Source of the DNA: an uncultured Acidobacteriota bacterium
GTDB lineage: Bacteria; Acidobacteriota; Terriglobia; Bryobacterales; Bryobacteraceae
Length of the DNA: 51,319 nt
Direction: 5' to 3'
NCBI GenBank assembly: GCA_900696665.1
Contig: CAADGY010000442.1
Location: forward strand, 1-51,319
Shown here piece by piece: positions 1 through 9,345 of the stretch. Below the pieces are notes generated by a model. It worked only from the letters and a program-made list of their open reading frames with translations. It ran no database searches and was not told the DNA's origin. The translations under genes and the position numbers were made by a program. Numbering within the stretch: position 1 is the first letter of the stretch; every line of letters begins with the position of its first letter.

Positions 1-1839
1 GATGTTCGGCGTGTGGCCGAAGCCTTCCAGTACAGAGCGGGCTTCGTCCCGCAATCCCGCGCCTGCGGCGCTCGTCAACTCTTTCGGTTCAGAAAAACGG
101 GGGCCGGCGTTGTTAGTGGCGTTCTCAAGGTACACAAAACCGCCAGTACCGGAATTGAGCCCGGTGATGATGTCCCAATCGCCGTCTCCATCCCAGTCAA
201 CCACGTTTACGGCATCGCGGCGGCCCACCGGGTCGTCCGGAGGGGCGAACGCTACCGGCTTTCCTGATTGGAAACGAAGCGTGCGTCCCGCCAGCAGTTC
301 CCGCTTGCCCGATGCGCCGGTTCCTCGCTCGAAGAGAGTGTATTCATGACGATCGTTCACCGCCACCAAATCCGGCAGCCCGTCGCTGTTCCAATCTACG
401 GGTGCGGGGCGCATGCGCGCGTGTCCGGCGGTGCGGATGATCCGGCCTCCTGCCTCCAGCAGGCGAGGCGCAGCCCATTTCGGATTCCGGCGTGTTCCAC
501 GATTTTCGTAGTACAGATACCCCGCGGTCGATATCTGGCCGCTCATCATATCGAGGTCTCCGTCGCCGTCCCAATCGACGAACACCGGCGAAGTATAGGC
601 CCAAAACCTCTCGACGATTCCTTGAGGCTGAAATCCGACGTCTACGCGCACCTTCAGGGGTTCGCCGGCCGCGCCGGTGAGAAACTCGGGCGGCGCGAAC
701 ACCGGCCGCGGCCGCGACCCTTCATTGCGGAATAACCGGAAGTCGCCGTCGTCGCTTCCGATGACCAGATCGAGATCGCCGTCGCCGTCATAGTCGGCCG
801 CATGCGGCGTGGCGAAGCCGGGCACCCAGATCTCGGGGTCTTGCTCGCGCAGCGTTTCATATTCGCCGGAGAAATGCGGCTTGCCTTTCCGGCCGGCGTT
901 GCGAAAAACGAAGTCGCCGTTTTCACTCGAAACCAGCAGATCGTCCAACCCATCGGCGTCCCAATCGAGAACGCTGGCTTTGCTATAAATACCCGGATAG
1001 CTCAGATAGAGCGTGCGGGGCCTGGCCAGATGGGGAGCCGTGCGTGTTCCGGTATTCTCGAAGAACAGCACCGGCATGGCCTCCTGCGTCGCGATCAGAT
1101 CGAGATCTCCATCGGCGTCCCAATCCACGGCCGTTGGCGCGCACATTCCAAATACGGTGAGCGGCTGTCCATTGAGACGCAGCGGTTCGGCTTCGGGAAA
1201 TCGGGGCGAGGTCTTCGTACCGCGATTCGGAAGAAAAAACAATTCGCCATGGATTTGGCCGAAGCCGGTCCTGCCAGTGACGATGTTGCGCGCCGGGAGA
1301 TAGGGGAAGTAATCCGACCAGATATCGCGGCCGCCCACCAGAAGATCGGGCAAGCCGTCGCTGTTCCAATCCGCAACGAAAGGAATCACGAACAGCAGAG
1401 GCGAGCGGTCTTTCGGCCGGGCGGTTGCGAATACGCCCGGTGCAGCAATCACCTCCGGTGGCCGAAACACGTGAGGCGCCGCGGCTCCCGTGCCCCGGAG
1501 AAGACGGATTTCGGCTTCGCCCCATGCGCCTTCGACGATATCCCGCACTCCATCGCCGTCCAGATCCGCGATGGTTGTATTGGAGGCCCATCGCAGATAG
1601 GGCAGCAGCGGTCCTTTGCGAAATACATTCGCGCCTTCCTGAAAATATATCCGCTGATCCTGCAACAGGTCGAGGTCGCCGTCGCCGTCCCAATCGGTGG
1701 GGGTGGCCATCATTACTCCGCGCCCGCTGCGCTTGGTGAGATCGGCGATGGCGCCGGGCCGGCCATAGGTCAGCAGTTCGGCGCCGGTAGCAGCCGCCGT
1801 GAAGCCCAGGAACAGAGCTATGGCGAAGCGAAGGATCAC
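1..1839 (-). CDS. FG-GAP/VCBS repeat secreted protein (3' end outside window)
   Basis: The reading frame stays open from a GTG at 1839 to the window edge (613 codons seen), so the C-terminus is missing. The N-terminus has a short hydrophobic signal-like segment ending near Ala-Thr-Gly-Ala. About nine calcium-binding-type repeats of the pattern DWDGDGDLDLL recur roughly every 50-70 residues (near residues 48, 90, 157, 240, 293, 350, 420, 482 and 550); variants include DWNSDGLPDLL and DYDGDGDLDLV. These are FG-GAP/VCBS repeats, which normally form beta-propellers in extracellular proteins. The GTG start overlaps the stop of the upstream sialidase-like gene by 4 bases (GTGA), so the two are probably translationally coupled. 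The ligand or substrate cannot be told from sequence. The repeat family is firm; the function is unknown. Confidence 0.85.
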   Translation of the reverse strand, partial: MILRFAIALFLGFTAAATGAELLTYGRPGAIADLTKRSGRGVMMATPTDWDGDGDLDLLQDQRIYFQEGANVFRKGPLLPYLRWASNTTIADLDGDGVRDIVEGAWGEAEIRLLRGTGAAAPHVFRPPEVIAAPGVFATARPKDRSPLLFVIPFVADWNSDGLPDLLVGGRDIWSDYFPYLPARNIVTGRTGFGQIHGELFFLPNRGTKTSPRFPEAEPLRLNGQPLTVFGMCAPTAVDWDADGDLDLIATQEAMPVLFFENTGTRTAPHLARPRTLYLSYPGIYSKASVLDWDADGLDDLLVSSENGDFVFRNAGRKGKPHFSGEYETLREQDPEIWVPGFATPHAADYDGDGDLDLVIGSDDGDFRLFRNEGSRPRPVFAPPEFLTGAAGEPLKVRVDVGFQPQGIVERFWAYTSPVFVDWDGDGDLDMMSGQISTAGYLYYENRGTRRNPKWAAPRLLEAGGRIIRTAGHARMRPAPVDWNSDGLPDLVAVNDRHEYTLFERGTGASGKRELLAGRTLRFQSGKPVAFAPPDDPVGRRDAVNVVDWDGDGDWDIITGLNSGTGGFVYLENATNNAGPRFSEPKELTSAAGAGLRDEARSVLEGFGHTPNI

Positions 1840-2960
1840 CGGTATAGGAAATCCACCGGAAACCATGCGATTTGCGTGCGGCTCAAGCGGGGAAGGCCGC
1901 TGCCGCCTGCCACATAGGCCAGCAACACACGATCGCGCCAAAAATCGATCGCGGTGTAACAGTACCAACCCTGCGGATCGGTCAGGATGTTCTTCCGGTT
2001 GCTCCACGTCTTCCCCTCGTCGCGGGAGATGGCGACGCTCAGCGGTGTGCGGAGACCGCCCTTGCCCGCGTCATCATCGGCGCGCATCGCGGCATCGGCA
2101 TCCGTGTGATCGTTCCACACCGCCAGAAGATCCCCCGTCTTCGGAATCCGCTCGATGGAAGCCGGCGAAAGCGGCGAGACGAGCGTAGACGGTGCGGCCC
2201 CGGACCACGTTTCGCCGCCGTCGCGGGAATACGCTACATACTGGCTGCCCAGCATGGTCCGGCAGAAGACCATCAGGCGTCCATCCTTCAACTCCACGAC
2301 TCCCGGCTCCTGCAACCCGGCTTGGCTCGGTACGGGACACTCGATGATGGCCTTACTGCGCCGCCATTTTTTCCCCATGTCGTCGGAAAGATAGAACATC
2401 ACCCTGCCGCGGCGGGTCCACTTGCCGCCTTCGGTGTGCAATGCGACGGGGAGCACCAGACGGCCGCGTTTCAACTCCACGGCCCGATCGTTATTGAGAA
2501 CGAAATAGCCCGGATCGGGCGTACAATCCACCGCTTCGCTCCACGTCTTGCCTTCATCGGAAGACGTTCGCAGCATGGCACGGCAATCTGTCTGCGAGTT
2601 CTTGCGCAGATAGAAGAACAGAATGCGGTCGCGGGCACGCAGGAAGGAAACGCTCATCACGTTCATTCCGCCCTCGTTTTCGAGCAACGTACGGTCCTCG
2701 CTGCTCCAGGAGGCTCCGCCATCGGAAGAAGTGCGAGACGCGATGAAAGCGGCATCGTCGTCTCCGCCTCCGCCGGTGAACTTCGTATAGGCGAACAGGA
2801 GCGTCCCGTCCTTCAGTTGGATGAAGTCCCCCTCTGTATTCCGCGGGTTGCCCGGGCCGGGCGGCAGCAATGAAATGAAATGGACTTCGCTCTGCTGCGC
2901 GTGGACGAACCCGCGCGCGCCCACACCCGCCAATCCAGTCAAAAAAGTCCGGCGTCTCAT
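1836..2960 (-). CDS. sialidase-like (BNR/Asp-box) secreted glycosidase
   Basis: The protein has 374 residues. It begins MRRRTFLTGLAGVGA, a twin-arginine-like export signal ending near AQQ. Five Asp-box motifs (S-x-D-x-G-x-x-W type) lie near residues 79, 133, 192, 245 and 312, for example SRDGGETW and SRDEGKTW, spaced as the blades of a six-bladed sialidase propeller. An early Arg in a GNPRN context may be the substrate-binding arginine. The family includes exo-alpha-sialidases and many uncharacterised glycoside hydrolases in Acidobacteria and Planctomycetes, so sialic acid specificity is not proven. It starts 3 bases after the stop of the TonB-dependent receptor gene and overlaps the FG-GAP gene, giving a three-gene secretion/uptake unit. 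Confidence 0.82.
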   Translation of the reverse strand: MRRRTFLTGLAGVGARGFVHAQQSEVHFISLLPPGPGNPRNTEGDFIQLKDGTLLFAYTKFTGGGGDDDAAFIASRTSSDGGASWSSEDRTLLENEGGMNVMSVSFLRARDRILFFYLRKNSQTDCRAMLRTSSDEGKTWSEAVDCTPDPGYFVLNNDRAVELKRGRLVLPVALHTEGGKWTRRGRVMFYLSDDMGKKWRRSKAIIECPVPSQAGLQEPGVVELKDGRLMVFCRTMLGSQYVAYSRDGGETWSGAAPSTLVSPLSPASIERIPKTGDLLAVWNDHTDADAAMRADDDAGKGGLRTPLSVAISRDEGKTWSNRKNILTDPQGWYCYTAIDFWRDRVLLAYVAGGSGLPRLSRTQIAWFPVDFLYR

Positions 2961-2963
2961 GAT

Positions 2964-5900
2964 TCAAAAAGCGTATCGCAGAACGAACTGCATGATGCGA
3001 GGCGCACGCGTGCCCGAGATAATTCCGAACTGCTGCGGCGACTCCATGTTGGTATTGGCTCCGCCCCATTGGGTATGGTTGAAGGCGTTGAACATCTCCC
3101 ACCGGAACTCGAGAGTATGCCCCTCCACGATGCTCGTATCCTTGAACAACTGGAGATCGAAGTTATTCACTCCGGCACTGACCAGAATATTCCGCCCGGC
3201 ATTTCCCACACGGCGTTCGGCGCCGCCTGCCGCAAGTACGCGGAAGGCATTCACATCGTAGAAGCGTTGCATGCTCCGTTCACTCTTCGACAGGTTGCCG
3301 TCGCCGATGCGATCCGGGCGGGCGGCGCAGGCGACGGCACAGATGCCGGTACGCGACAGCGCCATGGAAGGCGACTGCGGCAGCCCCGTCTGAAAGAACG
3401 TCATACCGCGAACGCCCCAACCGCTGACGAGCTTGTCCGCAACGCCGGAAGCGTCCGCAAGCAGCGGCCTTCCTTTTCCGAACGGAAGCCGGTATTCGTA
3501 AGCGGCGGAAAAGCGATGGGGGGCGTTGAAGTCCGAAGGACCCTTCGCCGTGCCCCGGTTAAAGGGATCGGTCCATAGCGGCGCGCTGTTCAGCGTGGAG
3601 GCCAGATCCAGCGATTTCGACCAGGTGTAAGCAATCAGGTAGCTCAGGCCGCTATAGAAGCGCTGTTCCGCTTTGAATCCCAGGCCGTGGAACCAGCTCC
3701 GGCCCCAGACACTTTCCGCCTGAATGCGGGCGAACTGCGGATATGGCAGTTGCGATTGCACGTTGCCCGGTCCGGGCGCGCGAAAGTTGATGTTATCGAA
3801 CACCAGCAGATTGACCCCGCTCGAACCTTGGTATAGGGCTTCGATCATGAAGCTGTTCGAAAGCTGTTGCTGAATACTGAAATTCCATTGCTGGATTTTC
3901 CCGTAAGGAAATTTCCGCGACAGAAAAGGGAAGATGCTCAGCGGCGCGTTGCGAAGCGTTTCTTCGGCGGCGCTTCCCGCCTCGGGGTTGTAGCCAAGGT
4001 TCGGAATACGAGGGTCTGCAGTCCAGATGGGACGCAGGGTGTTTGGAGCGAAGTCGTTGGTGGAGGCGAGCGAAGGCATCTGCGGAGCGTCAAAGTAGAT
4101 GCCATATCCACCGCGCAGCACCGTCTTCGCATGCAGGCTGTACGCAAATCCGAATCTCGGCTGGAAATTATTCGTATCAGCGTCGTACGGCCGGGTTTCG
4201 TCAACAAGCCGGTAAGGAATGTCGGGGCGGACATTGCGGTAGAAGTCCTCTATCAGTACTATGTTTTTCGCCTGGCGTGAGATCAGCATCTCGCCGCTCG
4301 TTACGTCGAAGCCCAACCCGCCGTTATCGCCCTGTTTGAGCGCTGTCTCCACTTCATAACGTAGCCCGATGTTCAGCGTCAGGCGATCGGTGACTTTCCA
4401 ATCGTCCTGAAAGAAAGCGCCCGCGTAGGTCAACCGCGAGTTCCACAACGTAGCGCGCGCCGTCTTGCTCACGCTGGAGGCCAGCCCCAAAAGAAAATCC
4501 GCTGCGTTATTCCCGGTGTACCGGTTCGCAAACGACGTCGACCCATTACCACCCGTGTAGAACATATTCGTCCGAATCTGGCGAATATCACCACCGAACT
4601 TGATGGTATGCCGGCCTTTGTTCCACAGCGCACTCTCCTGCAACTGGTAGTTGTTCATCGTGCGGTAATTGGGTGTCACTTCGCTCGGGAATGTGTATCC
4701 CGCAACCCCGACGCTGGGGGCGGCCCAGAACAACGGGTCGGTAGAGGCCAGGGTATTCTTGATTCCGGCGGGAGTAATCAGGTCCTGACGGAAGGAATTG
4801 AGAGTGCCCAGCAGGTTGTGGTAGCGCGTGTAGCCAAGCGCCAAGCTATTGACAACCGACGGCGTTATAACGTGGTTCCAATTGACGCTGGCGCTTTGCG
4901 CGCGGAGCCTGAAATCGCGCCCGCCCGAGTTCGCGGGAGCAGGAAGCATTGGCGGGGTGCGAAGCGTCTCTTCGTTGTACAGGTACCTGCCGGAAATGTT
5001 GTCTTTCGCGCCCAGATTGTAATCGATCCGCCCGACGGCATAATCGCGATTCGTGCGCCCTGAAGGCACACCGTTGAAAATGAAATTGCGTGCCGGGTCG
5101 CCGGGATTGTTAGGAAGCGGCACTAATTCCAGAATGCGCCGGGAAATCGGATCGATCCGGTTTTGCGAAATGGTATTGTTGGGAAACGGCGCTCCCGTAC
5201 TCGGATCGACGATGGCGGTTGAGAAGATGCCGTTCCGCTCGTTCTCCGTCATCACCCGCCCCACCGGAGGGTTTCCCGTGGCGGCTTCACGGAAGCCTTC
5301 ATAGTTGCCAAAGAAGAAAAGCTTGTCACGGACGATTGGTCCACCCAGCGAACCTCCAAACTGATTGCGCTTGAGCGGGCTGACCCGGTCTGAAAAGAAC
5401 GGGCGGGCATCGAATTTGTCATTGCGCAGAAACTCGTAAAGCGAGCCGTGGAGATTATTCGTACCGGTCTTCGTGGCCACGTTGATGATGACGCCGCCGC
5501 CGCGTCCGAACTCGGCGGGCGCCATGCCGGTCTGTACCTTGAATTCGCTGATGGCCTCCACAGACGCTCCAACCGCGAGGCTGTTCCGCCCGCTTTCGCG
5601 ATTGTCGATGCCATCGATCTGGTAATTGTTTTGTTCGGGCCGCTGCCCGGCGGCTGCGGGCATGGGGGATTCACGGTTGATTTCCGTCGACCGGAAATCT
5701 CCGGTAGCGGGCGTCGCCATGGGAACCAGAAATGTCAGTTGCAAAAACTGGCGGGCGCTGAGCGGCAAGCTCAACACCTGTTCCGTCTTGATCACTTCGC
5801 CCGCTTGCGAAGTCTCCGCCTCCAGCATCGGGGCCGTGCTTTCCACCGTCACGGTGTCGCTTACGGATCCGACCTGCAAGCGGACATCGACGCTGCGGAC

Positions 5901-6209
5901 CTGTAGAATCTCGACGGCGATGCCGGTCTGTACTTCTGTCTTGAAACCATCGCGCTCCACTCGAACTGAATAAGTTCCCGCCGGAAGGAAGGAAACACGG
6001 TAAAGTCCCTCGCCGGAAGTCAGGGTCGTTCTGGTAAGTCCTGTTTCTTCATTGCGAACGGTTACTTTCGCATCCGCGACCACTGCGTCGGAGGCATCGC
6101 GTACGGTGCCGCTGATCGCACCGGTGGTGGTTTGGGGCAAACAGGGGACCACCGCGAGCACGGAAACCGAGATCACAGCCAAAGCATAACGAAGCGGCAA
6201 TTTGGACAT
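2964..6209 (-). CDS. TonB-dependent receptor with carboxypeptidase-regulatory-like domain (Oar-like)
   Basis: The protein has 1081 residues and a signal peptide (about residues 1-25, ending CLPQ). Residues about 29-110 form a carboxypeptidase-regulatory-like beta-sandwich (GAISGTVRD ... AGTYSVRVERDGF). A plug-like region follows (GQRPEQNNYQIDGIDNRES near residue 190), then a long beta-barrel ending in an aromatic residue (FVLRYAF), as expected for an outer-membrane barrel. This architecture is typical of the expanded Oar-like receptors of Acidobacteria. It should import a large substrate using TonB energy. The neighbours downstream are a sialidase-like and an FG-GAP protein, and upstream is a symporter gene set, so the cargo is probably a glycan breakdown product (inference). 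A candidate promoter lies at 6240-6268. Confidence 0.93.
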   Translation of the reverse strand: MSKLPLRYALAVISVSVLAVVPCLPQTTTGAISGTVRDASDAVVADAKVTVRNEETGLTRTTLTSGEGLYRVSFLPAGTYSVRVERDGFKTEVQTGIAVEILQVRSVDVRLQVGSVSDTVTVESTAPMLEAETSQAGEVIKTEQVLSLPLSARQFLQLTFLVPMATPATGDFRSTEINRESPMPAAAGQRPEQNNYQIDGIDNRESGRNSLAVGASVEAISEFKVQTGMAPAEFGRGGGVIINVATKTGTNNLHGSLYEFLRNDKFDARPFFSDRVSPLKRNQFGGSLGGPIVRDKLFFFGNYEGFREAATGNPPVGRVMTENERNGIFSTAIVDPSTGAPFPNNTISQNRIDPISRRILELVPLPNNPGDPARNFIFNGVPSGRTNRDYAVGRIDYNLGAKDNISGRYLYNEETLRTPPMLPAPANSGGRDFRLRAQSASVNWNHVITPSVVNSLALGYTRYHNLLGTLNSFRQDLITPAGIKNTLASTDPLFWAAPSVGVAGYTFPSEVTPNYRTMNNYQLQESALWNKGRHTIKFGGDIRQIRTNMFYTGGNGSTSFANRYTGNNAADFLLGLASSVSKTARATLWNSRLTYAGAFFQDDWKVTDRLTLNIGLRYEVETALKQGDNGGLGFDVTSGEMLISRQAKNIVLIEDFYRNVRPDIPYRLVDETRPYDADTNNFQPRFGFAYSLHAKTVLRGGYGIYFDAPQMPSLASTNDFAPNTLRPIWTADPRIPNLGYNPEAGSAAEETLRNAPLSIFPFLSRKFPYGKIQQWNFSIQQQLSNSFMIEALYQGSSGVNLLVFDNINFRAPGPGNVQSQLPYPQFARIQAESVWGRSWFHGLGFKAEQRFYSGLSYLIAYTWSKSLDLASTLNSAPLWTDPFNRGTAKGPSDFNAPHRFSAAYEYRLPFGKGRPLLADASGVADKLVSGWGVRGMTFFQTGLPQSPSMALSRTGICAVACAARPDRIGDGNLSKSERSMQRFYDVNAFRVLAAGGAERRVGNAGRNILVSAGVNNFDLQLFKDTSIVEGHTLEFRWEMFNAFNHTQWGGANTNMESPQQFGIISGTRAPRIMQFVLRYAF

Positions 6210-6239
6210 TCCGAAGCACCTCTCACGAAAAGTTAACCG

Positions 6240-6268
6240 AGTATGTCATACCGTCGACAGTTTTGCAA
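6240..6268 (-). promoter_or_regulatory. candidate sigma-70 promoter for the TonB-dependent receptor
   Basis: Read on the minus strand, TTGCAA (6268-6263) is followed by a 17-base spacer and CATACT (6245-6240). Each hexamer matches 4 of 6 consensus positions. It lies about 30 bases before the receptor ATG, in the 84-base gap after the symporter gene. This is a pattern match only. Confidence 0.35.
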
Positions 6269-6293
6269 TAAGGATTTCGGCCCGGGGCTCGCG

Positions 6294-7796
6294 TCACTCC
6301 ACTGCGGCAGACCCGCCCGCTGGAACCTTCTCCGTGCGCAACCGCCCCAAAACCGCTGCAATAACGAATCCCACCACAAAGGAAGCGGGCACCAGCCAGG
6401 TGAACGAAATAGACTGTCCACGTCCGAAGGCCACGTACAAGGAGCAGGCCGTTCCCGCCAGAAAACCCGCCAGAACGGAACGCTTGGAGGCAAAGGGGAA
6501 TAGGATGCCGGCAAAGAAAAGCACGGCCAGCGGTCCGACGAAGATGTGATTCAGCCGCTGCGTGACGTCGATGAGGTTCCAGTCCGAGCGTCGAACTGCC
6601 CAGGTGATGGCAACGGCGGTGGCGATTCCTATGAGACCTCCCGCAACCGAGACCAACTTGGTCAGGGTAAGAGAACTTGCCTCCGTGCGGTGCCGGCCAA
6701 AACGTTCCACCAGGTCTTTCATCACCACGGCCGCGAGCGAGTTGATTCCGGAGCTGAGGCTCGACATGGCCGCGGCCAAAAGGGCCGCCAATACGAGTCC
6801 GGAGACGCCTTGCGGCAGTTCCTTCACGATGAACCGCGGCATCAGGGCGTCCGCGTGGGGAGCGATCTCGCGCTGGAAATCGGACACCGGCAGGCCTGAC
6901 TGTTGAAAATAGAACCCGAACAAGGCCAGGCCGCAGACCGACAGCACCGCCAGCAGTCCAACGTTGATGGCAATGTAGACCCAGGCGGTCCGGCTGGCCA
7001 TCCGGATGGAGGGAGTGCTGAGATAGCGCTGCACCGCCACCTGGTCGCTTCCATTCGTACAAACACTCCAGAAAAACTGCGAGAGCATGATGCCGATCAC
7101 GGTGAGGCGGACGGTCAAGTCGAGGCTCACGAACTGGATCTGAGTCCGGCCCGCCTCGGCGAAAGCGCTCCACCATTCCAAAGGTCCCGTCCCGGTGCGC
7201 AGTAACACCGCCAGGGGTATGGCTACCGCTCCGCCGATGAGCACCACGAGTTGCAGATTATCCGTCCAGATGACGGTACGTAACCCACCCGCACTCGAAT
7301 AGAACGTAGTGATCAGACCCGTTATGACGATCGTCCAGTAGATGTCCCATTGGGTCATCTCCGCGATTGCAAAGCTGCAACTGTAGATGATGAGGCCCAT
7401 CCACACCACGGTTCGGATCACAAACACCACGGCGGCCAGGACCCGGACCTGTACGTCGTAGCGGCCCTCCAGGTACTCGTACATGCTGGTGATGCGCAGA
7501 GTCATCAACTTCGGCAACAGGATGCGCGTCATCACCGGAACCGCCAGCGGAAGCGCCAGCACACCGGTGAAATAGGCCAGCCCGTACCGGACAATTTCCC
7601 CCGGCACGGCAAGAAATGTCAGCGTGGACACAAGCGTGGCAACCACGCTCCCGGCCGCCAGCAACCAGTGAATATTGCGGCTTCCAAGCAGATATTCTTC
7701 CCGTGACACCTGCCGCCTGGAGAAGTACATGCCAATCAGCGGCAGACTGCCAATGTAGGCGGCTATTACGGCAAAATCGATCCAGGTGAGATGCAA
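6294..7796 (-). CDS. sodium:solute symporter (SSS family)
   Basis: The protein has 500 residues and about 13 hydrophobic segments along its length. The N-terminus (IDFAVIAAYIGSLPLIGMY, then EEYLLGSRNIHWLLAAGS) matches the start of SSS-family transporters, and the central SDQVAVQRYLST segment is a family hallmark. Members co-import sugars, sialic acid, amino acids or organic acids with sodium. The gene starts 14 bases after the aldolase stop and is the third member of the hydrolase-aldolase-transporter run. The natural reading is inner-membrane uptake of the compound the aldolase degrades; the substrate is unknown. Confidence 0.9.
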   Translation of the reverse strand: MHLTWIDFAVIAAYIGSLPLIGMYFSRRQVSREEYLLGSRNIHWLLAAGSVVATLVSTLTFLAVPGEIVRYGLAYFTGVLALPLAVPVMTRILLPKLMTLRITSMYEYLEGRYDVQVRVLAAVVFVIRTVVWMGLIIYSCSFAIAEMTQWDIYWTIVITGLITTFYSSAGGLRTVIWTDNLQLVVLIGGAVAIPLAVLLRTGTGPLEWWSAFAEAGRTQIQFVSLDLTVRLTVIGIMLSQFFWSVCTNGSDQVAVQRYLSTPSIRMASRTAWVYIAINVGLLAVLSVCGLALFGFYFQQSGLPVSDFQREIAPHADALMPRFIVKELPQGVSGLVLAALLAAAMSSLSSGINSLAAVVMKDLVERFGRHRTEASSLTLTKLVSVAGGLIGIATAVAITWAVRRSDWNLIDVTQRLNHIFVGPLAVLFFAGILFPFASKRSVLAGFLAGTACSLYVAFGRGQSISFTWLVPASFVVGFVIAAVLGRLRTEKVPAGGSAAVE

Positions 7797-7810
7797 GGGA
7801 CGCTGTTCCT

Positions 7811-8590
7811 TTAGTCCAGCTTGAGTTCGCTCAAGTCCCGGTACAGAGTCTGGAAACCGTTCAGCAACACAACATGGTCGCTGCCATAGGCGATGAAGCG
7901 GGCGCCCCTCTCCAGGTAGGCTTGAGCAGCCGCGGGAGAACCCGCGGGGATACCCCAGAACTTGCCGTGCGCCGCCGCTGCCCGGGCCACGGTGTCAATT
8001 GCCTGCTGCATGGCCGGATGGTTGATCTCGAATGGCACGCCAAGGCTGATGGAGAGATCGCCGGGACCGATGAACAGGACGTCGTAGCCAGGCACCGCCG
8101 CGATACCTGCGATGCGCTCCAGGGCCTCCCGGTCTTCGATCTGAAAGACGAGAAACACTTCCTCGTTGGCGTGACGCATATGTTCGATAGGCCCCGCCAG
8201 CATGTAGTCCGCGTCGGCTCCGGCGCCATCGAAGCCGCGCTTGCCGAGCGGTGGAAATCTGCACCACTCCACCCACTGCCGGGCTTCTTCCACGCTGCGG
8301 ATGTGAGGAACCATAAGGCCGTTGGCTCCAGCTTCGAGCATGCGCATGGGACTGCCATACTCGGCCTTCCGCACGCGCACCATCAGATCCATGCCGCTGG
8401 CGCGGCATGCCAGCGCGAAGGCGTTCGCGGCGTGATCGGGGCCGGTCTGGTGCTCCAGATCGTACCAAAGCGCATCGAAGCCGATCCGCCCGATCAGCTC
8501 CGGGAGCCAGGGGTCGTTCACGCGTCCGACACAGGTTACTTTTACGAAGCCGCCATTGCGAAGCTTTGCCAATACCTTACTGTTCACCAT
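7811..8590 (-). CDS. HpcH/HpaI-family aldolase
   Basis: The protein has 259 residues, the usual family length. Motifs of the class II, metal-dependent 2-keto-3-deoxy acid aldolases are present: WYDLEH near residue 42, the QIED segment with the metal-binding glutamate, and FIGPGDLSISLGVP with the second metal ligand. Relatives include HpaI, GarL and RhmA, which cleave 2-keto-3-deoxy sugar acids to pyruvate and an aldehyde. It sits 5 bases after the MBL-hydrolase stop and 14 bases before the symporter, so all three are probably one transcript. I infer a role in sugar-acid breakdown; the exact substrate cannot be read from sequence. Confidence 0.88.
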   Translation of the reverse strand: MVNSKVLAKLRNGGFVKVTCVGRVNDPWLPELIGRIGFDALWYDLEHQTGPDHAANAFALACRASGMDLMVRVRKAEYGSPMRMLEAGANGLMVPHIRSVEEARQWVEWCRFPPLGKRGFDGAGADADYMLAGPIEHMRHANEEVFLVFQIEDREALERIAGIAAVPGYDVLFIGPGDLSISLGVPFEINHPAMQQAIDTVARAAAAHGKFWGIPAGSPAAAQAYLERGARFIAYGSDHVVLLNGFQTLYRDLSELKLD

Positions 8591-8595
8591 AGTTT

Positions 8596-9345
8596 TCAGA
8601 AAATGAGGTCGTGCTGGCCGATCATCCGGGGTACGAACCCGCGTTCAAGTTCCCGAATGGCTGTATCGATGTGCAGTTGCCCGTTGCGGAACGTGAACAA
8701 TCCGTGTCCGGGAAACAGGCAATCCACTCCAAGTCCTTTCAAACGTTCCAAATGCGAGCGATAACCATCCAGAGAAGATCCTTCGGCATTAATCAGGCCG
8801 AGAACACCACCGTAGAAGAGCACGTCTCCCACAAACAGCGATCTGCCGCACTCGAGTTCCGTCAGGTAACAGAAGCTGTCCGGACTATGCCCGCTCACGT
8901 GGAGAGCCTCAAATCGCAGGCCTGCCACCTCAAAAATCTCTCCATGTTCGATGCTGTGATGGACAAGGGAAGGCCTCATTCGCATTTCCATGGGATAGGC
9001 GCCGCGCCGCCGGGCCTTTGCCAGTCCGGAGCGGTCTTCATCGCCCTGTTCGAGTACTTCCCTGCACGGTGCAGGCGCCCAAACCTGGCAGCCGTAACGG
9101 TCGAGAAGCGGCGCCACACCACACGCGTGGTCAGGATGTGCATGTGTGAGTACGACAGCCGTGATCTCCGCCGTTCCCAGGTCCTCACGAAGATTGTGGA
9201 GCAGTGCGTCCGTGGCCATGCCCGAACCCGCATCGATAAGTACTATTCCTCCTGGTGCACGAATACCATAGACGTGGCAATCCCACGGGCAGGAAAGTCC
9301 AATCTGGAGGTCTGCTACCAAACCGATCTGGCGGCATAAGCGCAT
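8596..9345 (-). CDS. MBL-fold metallo-hydrolase
   Basis: The frame is open from 9393. I prefer the ATG at 9345 (249 residues) because it places the conserved CPWDCHVYGI stretch at the usual distance from the N-terminus; a GTG at 9393 and an ATG at 9378 are alternatives, and no strong ribosome site decides. The metallo-beta-lactamase signature THAHPDHACGV (HxHxDH) is intact. Later ligands are visible as the SGHS histidine, the VGDVLF aspartate and the FPGHG histidine. The fold covers glyoxalase II-like thioesterases, lactonases and others. Because the next genes are an aldolase and a symporter, a sugar-lactone or ester hydrolase role is possible, but this is inference. Confidence 0.85.
   Translation of the reverse strand: MRLCRQIGLVADLQIGLSCPWDCHVYGIRAPGGIVLIDAGSGMATDALLHNLREDLGTAEITAVVLTHAHPDHACGVAPLLDRYGCQVWAPAPCREVLEQGDEDRSGLAKARRRGAYPMEMRMRPSLVHHSIEHGEIFEVAGLRFEALHVSGHSPDSFCYLTELECGRSLFVGDVLFYGGVLGLINAEGSSLDGYRSHLERLKGLGVDCLFPGHGLFTFRNGQLHIDTAIRELERGFVPRMIGQHDLIF

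Noticed and set aside
160..1700. Regularly recurring near-identical short DNA blocks suggestive of a repeat array
   Set aside because: They encode the DWDGDGD-type protein motifs; spacing is irregular and the bases vary at wobble positions, so this is not a CRISPR or DNA-level tandem repeat.
802..1917. Long plus-strand open frame (371 codons) across the FG-GAP gene
   Set aside because: It is the mirror image of the repeat-bearing minus-strand gene; its residues show no family, while the minus frame gives nine clear FG-GAP motifs.
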